A stretch of 64,000 nt of DNA, from assembly GCF_030867095.1 (NCBI RefSeq), contig NC_081830.1, positions 38,688,781 through 38,752,780 on the forward strand, given 5' to 3'. Shown piece by piece: positions 11,801-23,800 of the stretch (the stretch's first letter is position 1; each line of letters opens with the position of its first letter). A program made the position numbers and the translations under genes. This DNA comes from Alligator mississippiensis (Eukaryota; Chordata; Crocodylia; Alligatoridae). Below the pieces are notes generated by a model. It did no database searches, was not told the origin of the DNA, and saw only the letters and a program-made list of their open reading frames with translations.

Positions 11801-14800
11801 CTGTAGGCCTTGCCAGCACCATTTGGAAGCAGTCCAGAGCTGCAAAGATGGTAGATTTTATTTGCAGTAAACTCTTTAAAAAAAAACACCCACCTGGAAT
11901 CTACTAAATCAATAGCAATGACTGACCTTTGTAAGCTTTTCAAGTTTCTTTTGCCAGTGCACCATCCAGTCTCATTTTAATTGTCTGACCTAAGACATGT
12001 GCCACAGACTATGTAGGTTTGCAAAATGCATAAAACTGGAAAGAGGTAATTGGAGGATGGCAACAGGACCCCTGTGGAGAAGAGTAGGATTGATAACATT
12101 TATACTAGCATAGGAACAAGACAAATCCAAAGGAACAGTTGTCTCCTTTCACCTAAGCATTGGTAAGAATAAAGCTCGGAGTATTGTAAATATTTATGGG
12201 CGTGATATTCCCAGGAAAATATTTAATAATAAAAATATGTAGAAGTTGATAAAGCATTCCTGAGTACATAGTTGGGAAGGTGTAGCTCGTTTTCATTACC
12301 AGCTGAGCCTAGTTTTCACGAACAAAAATTAAACTTTTAAACCTGTAAGTCTAAGTGTGACTAGTACTGTCACTGGGCTAGAAGAGGGTTTGATTTAAAT
12401 GACATTTTCATGCTTCTCTGTTCCTTATTTTACCTATAAAGGACTAAAAAGTAAAAAGGTTATATCAGCTATATATCAATAGATTCCTTTTCAGGTTTTC
12501 TTCATGTGTCCAATATGGCAGTGGACAGGCATGAAACACCTCCAGCAGTCATTTAGTGATCCTTTATATACTGTCATTGAACTGTCTTCTGTGCTAAATA
12601 GTGTTCTTTGATTTCTGTGCCTTAAATATTACAGACTGATTGTCCGACAGTTAGGAAGATTACGAGATGTACAAGTTGATGGATCTTTATTTTTTTTATT
12701 TGCATGGTGATTTCTAACTAGGAGCAACAGTAATGCCTTTTTTAGGGAGAAAAATGAATGTTTGCTTTAAGTTGTGGGTTTCTATTAAAAGATGTTTACA
12801 GATCTCACAGATGTTTAAAAATAATATTGCTGCAATATTTACTATGTGATTTAAAATGAAAAACCTTCAGTGGAAAGAGATGAATGTTAAAGGAAGTGGA
12901 AAGAGTACCCAGCTATACTGTTGTGTACCAAGACTACTGTTTTCACACAAATGCAGTAAATGAGAGGAGGAAGTGAAAGAACTCTCATTTGTTTCCTGTA
13001 TCCAGAGGGTAACAAGGGGTGGCTTAGCAGCAGTATGTGTGCCACAAGTGGTCTGGGTAGCCTTTGTGTGGCACGCAGCAGATTGGGGAGAGGAAGGGGC
13101 AGCCCAGTGGCAGACAGGGCAGGAAGCAGAGCAGCAGATTGGGCAGGGAAGGGAGATTGGAATGACACTTGGAGGATGCAGGGCTAATTAGTGGTATGCC
13201 TGCAAGAGAGGTGGTGCCCTCACTGTTTTAGGGGATGAAGAATTAAACATTGTTCAAATGTCTGTGTCTGCCCTTAACTTTTAAGATGATGTTTCCATTG
13301 ATGTTTATGGACATGTGAAATGCATGTTTCACTGTTGGAGCCTGTATTGATGTAGATGTGTAGATTTGGAATCCATTGCATGAAGGAGGTGGGTGCTAAA
13401 ATAAATTGAGAAAAGCATAGGTGCTTATTGACAACAGTTGTAAGGACTCGGGGTATAAAATGCTGTTGATCTAAAAAAGGAAATCCTCTGATTTGTATAG
13501 GAGCTATGGATGACTTATGATTTGCCTGATTAGTAGAGTTCACAATCTGGACGACATAAATATGGGCTTTCAGATACAGTTCCTGATGAACAGGGATCCT
13601 GGTTTTCTCTGATGAAAGAACTCCCCAATTTTTAGATTTAAAAAAAGTAACCTGAAATCCTCATTTCTCTGTGATTAAAATGAAACACCACTAGTATCTA
13701 TATCTATCTATTAGTGGTATTTCATTTTAATCATGGAAAAATATGGATTTGGGTTTATTTTTTTTATTCCAAAAATTGGAGTTTTTTTCTTAACAGAGAA
13801 ACCAAGATCCCTGCTGATAAAATTTAGAGCTCCCGTATATTAGCCCCACTGATGGATTAATGGCTCACAAGTTGCTGCTTGACTGGCCTTTATGTATAAG
13901 GTTGATATACACATTTTTTCTTTTGATCTCTTCCTTTCCAGTTTTTGTGCTTTTATTACAAGGTCTTGTGCAATCAATATTCTGTTTTTGCAATCATTAC
14001 AAATATCTTTTTCTAAAATCAGTTTCCCAGTTACTAGAAATACATGTTATACATAACAAAACTGGAAACTCTAACTTGAAAAAAATATTTTATCTAAAGA
14101 CCAGTCACCATGTATGTGCTTAATCATAGGCCAGGAAAGCAGTGTTGACAAATAAATATATAGTAATAGTCAAAGTGGTAAATAGAAAATCTTAAAGGAA
14201 TTAATTAGATCTTGATGCCATTTTTCTAAAAATGAGAGCTATTCTGTTGTGTTGGCTAACACTTTTTTTTTTAGATGCTAATGCTGTACTTTTTTAAAAC
14301 CCTGAACTTAATTATTTGAGGCAAGAACATGTAGACAATTCTGATAAATCAGACATCACGATGATGGGTGATCACTCGCAAATGAGGAAGATTTCTTCCA
14401 GGGATCTTAGTAGTGAGTCCGCAGGTTGGCTCCATAGCCCAATTCCAGATCCACATGTCCTGTCACAGTGAGGACAGGCGTTTTCAGGATGGATGGGCGC
14501 TGTGTTGCTGCGTTAGATGTTCTGATGTTCTTTTTGCCTGTTCCTCTTTTACTCTTCTGCCTGTTGACGAGCTGTTTCAAGGTGCTGAGGTGCCTCCCAA
14601 AGACCCTTCCTCCATTTTGGTCAGTCCTGAGCAAGGGTCTCCCAAGTGTTGATGTGGATGTTACACCTCTTCATGCTTGCCTTCAGGGTGTCTTTGAAGT
14701 GCTTTCTTTTCCCTCTGGTACTTTGCTGATCTCCTTTTAGCTGAGAGAGAGAGATTCTCTGGAAGGCAGGAGTCAGGCATGCAAACAACATGGCCTCTCC

Positions 14801-17800
14801 AGCAAAGTTGGTTTTGGATGATCATAGCCTCAATGCTGTTGAAATTTGCTTCGGCCAAGACACTGATGTTTGTGCATCTATCCTCCCAGCTAATCCAAAG
14901 GATCTTGCAAAGACACTGTTGGTGGTACTTTTCCAAGCTCTTGAGATGTCTTCTGTATGTGGTCCAAGTTTCCGAACCGTACAGCAGAGCTGGAATGACA
15001 GTGTCTTGATAAACCAAGAGCTCCGTTTCAACAAGGATGTCATGATTTAAAAAGACTCTCTTACTCAGATGTACAAAGGCTGCACTCGCACATTTCAAGC
15101 AGTGTTGTATTTCTGCATTGATACTTCCTTTGATAAAAGATGGCTTCCAAGATAGGCAAAGTGGTCCACGTTCTCTAGCAATTTTCCATTGATTTGAATG
15201 GAGGTAGGGTTTGTTTCTCCATTTGGAGCAGGTTGGTAAAGGACTTGTGTTTTCCTGATGTTTAGAGTTAGGCTAATACTCTTGTAGATTTCCAAGACTA
15301 CATTAGGAATGATTTGGAAGTCCGTTTCAGATTGAGCAATGACAGCATTGTCATTGGCATACTGGAGCTCCATTATGGATGTTGCCGTGGTCTTCATTTT
15401 GGACTTAAGTCTGTTGAGGTTGAAGAGTCTTCTTCTGTCCATCCTATATGCAGTTTCAAATCCAGGTGGGAGATTTCTGTCAACGAGGTGAATTATGGTG
15501 GAGAAGAAGATGGAAAACAAAGTTAGAGCGATGACACAACCTTGCTTAATTCACTCCAGTTTTCACCTCGTATGGTTCTGTTTGATTCCTGTTGCTGAGA
15601 ACCCTTGCTAACATTGTCGCTGAGAAGTCTCAGAACACTGAACTTGTTTAGGTGGCCAGTTTTGGACTAGATTTTCCACAGGGCAGTTTACAGAATCGAA
15701 GGCTTTAGAAAGGTCGATGAAGGCCAAATAGAGAGGTCAGTTGCTTGCAACACTTCTCCTGGATTTGACATGCTGTAAAGATCATGTCTGCAGTTCCTCA
15801 AGATGGTCTGAAGCTTCTTTGATATTCTGGAAGAATTTCTTCCGCAAGTGGGAGAAGGTGGTTAGCGAGGATATGGGTGATGACTTTCCCAGCAGTGGCC
15901 AACAATAAGATGCCTCGTAGTTTCCGCAATCAGCTCTGTCCCCCTTCTTGAAGATGGTAACAATCAAGGCATCCCTTAGGTCAGCTGGGATTTCTTCCTT
16001 CTTCCAGATTTTAAGGATGAAGATATGAAGCTGACATGTAAGTTGTTCTCCTCCTCCTTTGGAAATCTCTGCAGGTATTCTGTCAGCATCAGCTGTCTTG
16101 TTATTCTTCATTTTCCTGATGGCACTCCTGACCTCTGCCAGGGTAAGTAGCAAACCAAGGTCTTCTCTGATTGCTTTTTGCAGAAAGTTGTTGATTTTTA
16201 TCTTCATTGACAGTTGAGTCACGATTCCAAAGGTCCTGGAAATGTTCTTTCCAGCAAGCATTCATGGATTTGCTGTCTTTCAGGAGTGTTGTTCCATCCT
16301 TTGATCTTAGAAGATTGAGGCTTTAAGTGCTAGGGCCGCAGACAGCTTTGGTAGCACTGAAGAAGCCATAAGGGTCACAAATGTCAGCAAAATGTTGGAT
16401 TTCTTTTGATTTCTGAATCCACCACTCATTCTTCAGTTCTCATGTTCTCCTCTGCAGCTCTGATTTTGCTTGTTGGTGTCCATTTTTCTTGATGGCACAG
16501 TTGATGTCATTCTGACAGGCACAAAAAAGCTTTTCGTTTCCTGTCCATGAGACCTTGAATTTCAGTGTCATTTTCATCAAACCAGTCTTGATGTTTCTTG
16601 GTCTTGTATCCTATGGTATTTTCACAAGATGAGAGAATAGCTGTCTTGAGTCCCATCCGATGATCCTCAACTCCTTCTGGGTGCTCTGTTGGTAGAGTCT
16701 CATTCAGAAGTTGCTAGAATTCGCTCTGCTTGAGTGGGTCCTTCAAGTACTCGATGTTTAACTTTTGCCTGATCTGCTTCCTTTGTGTTCTTCGTTTAGG
16801 AGCAGTCCTGATGGACATGCAGGAACGGATGAGGCATGGTCAGTCCAGCAGTCATCAGTACTAGTCACGACTCCCATAATCAGGACATCCTGGCGATCAC
16901 AAGTCTGAACAATTGCATAGTCGATCAAACGCCAGTGTTTCAATCTAGGGTGTTTCCAGAACATCTTGAACTTGACGGAACAGGGTATTTGTGATGACAA
17001 GTCTGTGTTCTGCACACTTCATCAAAAGGACCCTGTTAGTATTTGAATTTCCAGTCCCTTCTTTTCCAGTAGTACCATTCCGAAGTTTAGTGTCTCTTCC
17101 CACTCTGGCATTAAAATCTCCAAGAAGGATGATCTTATCTTCCCTGGGGGTATATGAGAGGATGGTGTCAAGCTGTGAGTAGAAGGTCTCCTTCATGATC
17201 TCATTAGCATCGAGAGTTGGGGCATATGCACTCACAATTGTTGCCTGTTGGTTTTTGGCAAGTTTCAGATGGAGAGTCATGAGGCATTCATTAATGCCAA
17301 TTGGGAGTTCTGAGAGTCGGTTCACAAGTTCGTTTTTGATGGCAAAACAAACTCCACGTGTCCATGGCTCTTCTTCTGCTCCCTCTCCAGAAGGTATATC
17401 TTCCACCTTCTTTTTTTTCAGATGTTTTTCTCCAGCATGTCAAGTTTCAGATAGGGCAGCAATGTCGATGTTGAACTTCCTCAGTTCCCAAGAGACAATT
17501 GCTGTCCTTTGCTTGGGGCAATCACTATTTGCATAGTCCATTAAGATTCATACGTTCCAGGTTCTGAAAATCATTTTTGTTTCTTTGTGACCGCATAGAG
17601 GTGATCCCACTGGGCACAGTGATCCAGTCAGGAACAGATCAAGACAGACTGTTTGGGGCACCTTTTCTAGCCCCCTCCCCATGTAGGGTGAGCAGAATGG
17701 ATTTTAAATAGGACTGCTCTCGGGATCATTGGAACACGCAAGCCACTCCACCACTACAAGGTGGTGATCCCCAGAGAGGAAATCAAACATATGAAGCAAG

Positions 17801-20800
17801 GGAGTTTCTTTTGGAGCAACCACAGTGCCTACCTGTCTTTTCAAATACAAAACAAGTAAGCTACCTGGGCATTGTGGTAAATTGAATTTTTGATTCCAGC
17901 TCCCTGTATTTCTATTTTATACATATTCTCTGATCAAACAAAATGCAAAGTGATGCCCATCCATCCAACGTTGGCCTCTTAGTAAGAGCAGCATCAGCCA
18001 GTAATTTGCTGGGTCTGTTTTTCTGGCTGCATTCCTGATCTTCAGCTATAGTTGTGCTCCAGAATGGCTCCAGGTTGTGCAGTGCACCTGTCTCCAGACC
18101 TTCCCTAACATAGTGCCTCTAAGTCTTAATAAAAGGAGGAAGTAGCTAAAAGGTAGCCATTTTTTTTCCATTAGCCAAAAAGCAAAGAGCACTTTCCTGA
18201 GAATTAATTTAATTAATTGGGATGCAGAAAGATGGATAAACTCTTACTTCAGTACATAGAGTAATTGTCCTCTGTTTTCTCATCCTGGGGATTATGGAGT
18301 TTTGTATATATCGTAAGAGGCCATTATGCAGATTTTGATTAATTTATCTATAGTTACCTAGTATCCCTGGCATATTGGTCCAGGCATTCTGTCCGGTATG
18401 ATACTTCATATGTTGAAATTCATCTATGCATTGTATGTAGTTTTAGAATTCACTTCCTTGATTTGCCAGAGTCCAAAGTTAGTATGACCTTCTGGCCATG
18501 ATGCAAGACTTGACAGTACATAACATGCGATAATGCATTGCTCCTAGAAAACTATTAAATTATATTTGGAAATCTAGTAAAAACAGGAAAAGATGTATTT
18601 TATAGGCCTCTAAGAATCAGTGCTTAGAAATCTGCTTACCTAAGGTAAGGAGTAAAAATATTGAGCAAGGCAAGAGGAATGATTCCAAAAGAGGATGAAA
18701 AAAATACTAGAGGTTTTAAATAGAAGATAAAGCATGGATAAGAATACCATTTTCTTGATTTCAGGATATAAAAGGAAGGAATAAGGGATATTAGAAGCAA
18801 CTAAGATCAGGACAGAAGCAAGGAAACAATGACCCTCTGGCTACCTGTCCTGTAAGAGGAAAGAAAAAAGAGAAGCTTAAGACTCCCTGTTGCTGCTCTC
18901 AGATTTTCAGGTCCTAGGCAAAAGAAAGAGAAGTATCTTGAAGTCTCTTCATGGTTCTCCTTTTTCTGCCTTTCCATCCCCAGATGGAACACTAAAGCAG
19001 AACATTAGATGATTTTAGATTCTCTGGAGTTTCTGTTCTAGGAACAACCACTGTCTGTCTCTTGGATGCATGTCACACCAGAAAAAAAGATGTTAACCTG
19101 TGTCTCGGGCATTGGGATTCAAGTCTTTAGAATAAGCTTTGTTAATATTAAATTTTGGAGCTTTCCCTGAGAGTTTCTCTGGCCAGACTATGCTGTGTTC
19201 AGTGTCCCCATTTAATAAGTGAATTGGTGTATGTTTCTTATCTTTTGTTTCCACCTTTAGGAAGAAGCCCTGAGAAGACAGAGAGAACAAGAAATTGCAC
19301 TAAGACGGCAGCGGGAAGAAGAGGAGAGACAACAGCAGGAGGAAGCACTTAGAAGACTGGAGGAGAGGAGAAGAGAAGAAGAAGAAAGGCGGCAGAGAGA
19401 GGAGTTGCTTCGCAAACAGGTGAAAAGTAGTACAAGGGATTTACTATGGTCGGTTATGGGAGGTGCCAGAGCCAACTGAGCATTAAGACTTGCTCTGCCA
19501 ACTGGGGAGAGACTCTTTCCTTTAGCTGTGGAACTCAGCATGGGTAATGTGAATATAGATTGAGTTTCCCTTTGAAACAGGTTACAGATAATCAGAAGGA
19601 AGAACAAGCTTTGTGTCATGGGGTGCCTTCTGCACTTCATTTCTTAGATGAGTGTAGTATTTTCTGAATGTTTTGCTTTCCAGCACATTTGATTGTGGCT
19701 ACAGACAGGTTGCAGCCTCAAGTTTCCAGTTTTTCCCTAATCTAAAGAGGGGCAAGATGCATACAGTATTCTACCATAAGCTTAAAATAATTAAATCCTG
19801 TTATAAGTTACCGTGTTTAAAACCTTTGCTGCAGAATGCTGTATCATTGCATCTCTCCTCTTACTTCAAACGTGCCAAGTCTACTTTTCTCTACTCTGCC
19901 AAAACTACAGAATCTCATTCATGTTCTTTCCTCTCCTCTTGCCCTGACTATTGTAAAGCCAAGCCTCCTTAAGTGGCCCCTGCATGTCCTACTTTCCCAG
20001 CTGCCATGTGCACGAACTCCTGCTGGCAGTCTTGTAACAGGAAGACTAACTGTATCACACATCCTCATATGGTATTAACATAAGGATCCTGTTCCGTATT
20101 GCCAGTTAACATGTAAATGTATAGAGCTCTCTGTCTCTCTCTCTCTCTTCTAACTCCTTATCCACCAGCACCTATTATGGTCCTGTCTTATAACCTTATC
20201 CTTGTTAACAAAAAGAGCTTTTTCTCCTTTGTGGCTGTAACCATCACCTATTCTTCCCTTCACTCATTTTTAATATAATTATAAACCTTTTCTTTTTTCG
20301 CAGTTAATGAGTTCTCACAGTAGCGCTCAACCCTGAGAGCTAATTGCAGTGAAAAGGCAGATAAAATCCTAGTTCAGTACTTCATTTTGCCCTGTGCCCA
20401 ATGTTGCTAGCCTTGACGTGGAGGAATGCCTTTTGCTTGTAGTCCAGTCGCTTGGTAAAACACTGTAAAACTTCTGTTTTAGAGGAGCCAGATTTTTTTC
20501 ACTTGAAGATTAAAGTTTATTAAGCAAAGTGCACTTTACAGATCACATCTACTGCTAAAAGGCTTCCATCTGTTTGTTATGCTTTCTGAATCCCATGTGC
20601 TTAAATTATTTAATTTTTTCTGAGGCCTCTTAGAGACTTTACTCTTTATTTTTTGTATCCTGGGAAGGAAGAGGAGGCTGCCAAATGGGCCCGTGAAGAG
20701 GAGGAGGCCCAGCGTAGACTTGAAGAAAATCGGCTGCGCATGGAAGAGGAGGCAGCTAGGTTACGGCTCGAAGAGGAAGAGCGAAAGAGCAAGGAGTTGG

Positions 20801-23800
20801 AACTTCAGCGCCAGAAGGAAATAATGAGACAGAGGCAGCAGCAACAGGAGGCGCTTCGGCGGTTGCAGCAGCAGCAGCAGCAGCAACAACTTGCACAAAT
20901 GAAGGTAATGCTCTACTTTCTTTTTCCATTTATCTAATATGTGTAGACAAAACATCTTTGACAGTCCACAGAACTAGATTAAAAGGAATTTAGTTGACTG
21001 GGATGAACAGAGAGGAGCTGAGTGAAGGTACCACATGATAGAAAAAGAGAGGGAATAGCAGTGTCAGTGAGTGAAGTACAAAAGACATAAGGGAGCACAA
21101 ATATTAAAACAAGTGCACAGGAAGGAAAAGAGAGAGACTCAGGCAAGAGGAGCTGTCTGGCGCCCTGCTGAGCAACAGAGCAGTGGGAAATACATGTAGG
21201 GACAGAAAGCAGCAGGACCCAGCATTGCAGCTAGAGAGCAGTGAGGGAATCTGCGCTCGGTCTGTTCTATGGCACTGGGCTGATTTCTCAACCATGCCCT
21301 GGCTCAGCAGGGAGCCAAGGAGTAGTGCAGGAGCTAGAGGGCAATAAAGGAATTAGGATGAACCAGAAAACATTGCATGACCCAGCACTGCCTGCAGGTC
21401 CTCAAGTCAAAGATGAGCCTTCATTTTCCCCATGATGAATGAGAAAATTATTTCATCTTGGAATCAAATAAATATGGTATGTTGCCTTTAAGCTGGTTCT
21501 TTAACTATATCACCTTTCTTCAGTGGGTTCCTGAGAATTGTCTCCTGAACAATGTTGACATTGTATATTAGTTCAAAAAGGATTCTTACTAGCTTGTCTT
21601 GTTCGCAGCTTCCTTCATCTTCGACATGGGGTCAGCAATCAAATTCAGGAGCATGTCAGTCCCAGACCACATTATCCTTGGCAGAAATCCAAAAGCTTGA
21701 AGAAGAGAGAGAGCGGCAGCTTCGTGAGGAGGTAAATTCTCATCTTTCCTTCTGGTGTAAAGAAGCCCAGCTTGAATTAGTTTTTACAGGTATCTACTCA
21801 ATATGTGCAAAATTTTCCAGTGGATGACTGATTAACTTAGAAGGCAATACTGATTCTTATTCAAATAAATGCTGCATCAAAACTGTTTGTAAATTCACTT
21901 TTAGATGAAGACTATAGAACTTTGAGGCAGGTTATGTTTGAGATGGGGTTCTTAGAAATGCTGTAAAATATGAGTCTATTCCATTCAACTCTGATTAAAA
22001 TTTTCAGAGCACTTCAAGATGTAACTGAACTCTCCTTAGTATTTGTTTGCTCTAAATATCTTGGTTTTGTCATGGAAATGTCTGACATTTACTTATCTGG
22101 TTGAAAAGTTGACAGACCAACCTATAAGTGTTGGGCTTCATGTGTGCAGTGGCTGTAGTACTATAACCAAGATAGGTCTGTGTTTCAAGGGGAAATTTGC
22201 TTCTATGCAAGTCCACTCAAAAGATACAAAGGTCTCGCTATTCAGGGAGACCAAGCAGTTCTGTACATCAGATCCAGAATTATTTCAGCTTCTGCAGAAA
22301 TACTTTCAGATGAGATTGGGAACTCTACTAGCAGAAACTTAATCCTTCCAAACTCACTCAGCTCAAATTATATTGTATCCATTGCACATTAAATTTTTTT
22401 TGAATGAGAGTGTTCCAATATCTAAAAAGATGGTGTTTTAACAGTGATTTTTTTTTAAATATCAACAAAGGAAAGGAATAGAGTTTTAATTATGATAGCA
22501 AAAAGTTATAGAAGTTAAGACCTGGACAAGTATTTTGGGCTGATATCTGATGGGGAGTGAAACAAGAGTTTGTATTTAAAGCATGTTGGCAGATAAGCTG
22601 TACTTCTTAGTAATGAACCTCTTCCCTAATGCTCTTCCCCAATACTTTCTGAATTGAACAGCATCTGTGATCTCTTCAGTACGTGAAAAGACAAGAATTT
22701 AACAGATGCTTGCAGGACCTGAATACTGATAAATTATTTGCATTCAGAGGCAAAAAGCCTTGATGGATGGGTAACCTGTTGACTGGGCTTTTAACTCTAT
22801 TATAGCAAAGCAGAGGAGTGTCTTAGTTTTTTGACGGAGGAAAAAAATTTGTTTTCATATCCTGGCTTAAACCCCATGGCTAGACACTTCCGCTCTGGAA
22901 CCTTGTTAGATACAAAGCTAATATCTACCCATGTTGTTTGTGTGCAGTGAATCCTGACAAAGGTACAAACTGATGTCTCTACACAAGTGAAAGTTAATAC
23001 CAAGTCTTTCCTTTCACTTGTCTCTTGTAACATGTGAGGCAGATTAATATCTCTTCAGTTCCTAGGCATCAGAATAATCTTTCATTAAAATCTCTTATTT
23101 CCTACTTTTTTTTTTTAGCATTAGAATAATTAGATGATGAAGCATCCTTTTGATGCCTGTGAGGGTCTGACATAGCCAGTTTAATTTAATAACTAACTCT
23201 TGACTAAGTGGATATTAAAATTTGGGAGGACATGTGCCCACCCAAAAGCCTTTTGCTAAATTTCATTGAATCATTGAATTGTTCTATGAATGTTTTTCAG
23301 ATATTTATCAATACCATATCAATGTCTATACAGAATAATTATATCACTGATTGGCTTTTCTCTTGAAAACAAAAGAAACCTAATGATACACTTAATGTCT
23401 TTGGAGATTTAGGAACTATTTTTATACTTATTATGTTCTGGAGTATTTCACCTTATGAAATCAAAGCTCTGTTGATTTTTACTTTTTTAACTCTGGTGAA
23501 GAAAGAAAAATTGTCTAATTCTTGTACCCTGATCCCTATTTTTTCCTTCCACATGCCAAACTTTGAAACAGGAAGATTTTGTGGAGGTTGCTGTTTTTTA
23601 TTCAGAAAGGGAGCTGATAGTATTCAACTTAAATCATATTTAATCAGTAGTTAGAAATGGGTAACTCAGTGATATGATTTAGTGGGCAAGTAATTTGTAA
23701 AAGTGAAGTTTTGTGCCAAACACATCAGTATTGATGGCAGTTCTTATGGTTTTTCCATTTGAACTGAAAGCAGCCAGCAGAATGCAACCAGTCTTTACAA

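Larger units (their letters stand above)
14350..17790 (-). mobile_element. Degenerate APE-type LINE (RTE-like), antisense to GIGYF2
   Basis: This is an almost full-length non-LTR element of about 3.4 kb on the minus strand. In element order it has an apurinic endonuclease (17575-16760; [50 protein letters not shown]) and then a reverse transcriptase and thumb (16261-14660; [70 protein letters not shown]-like, [16 protein letters not shown]). The catalytic YADD is YAND. Several stops and frameshifts break the reading frame, so it is inactive. The 3' end carries a CATCATCGTGATG-type tail. Clade is RTE-like from memory of the motifs, not certain. Confidence 0.75.
7961..19260. other. 11.3 kb GIGYF2 intron rich in transposon fossils
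   Basis: This is the largest GIGYF2 intron in the window. It holds a CR1 3' fragment (about 9945-10045, minus), an old CR1/L3-like RT fragment (about 11330-11470, plus), a GC- and purine-rich block at 12960-13195 of unknown origin, a palindromic element (13584-13820) and a LINE (about 14350-17790, minus). No host exon is visible between 7960 and 19261, and the exons on either side join in frame. Confidence 0.85.
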
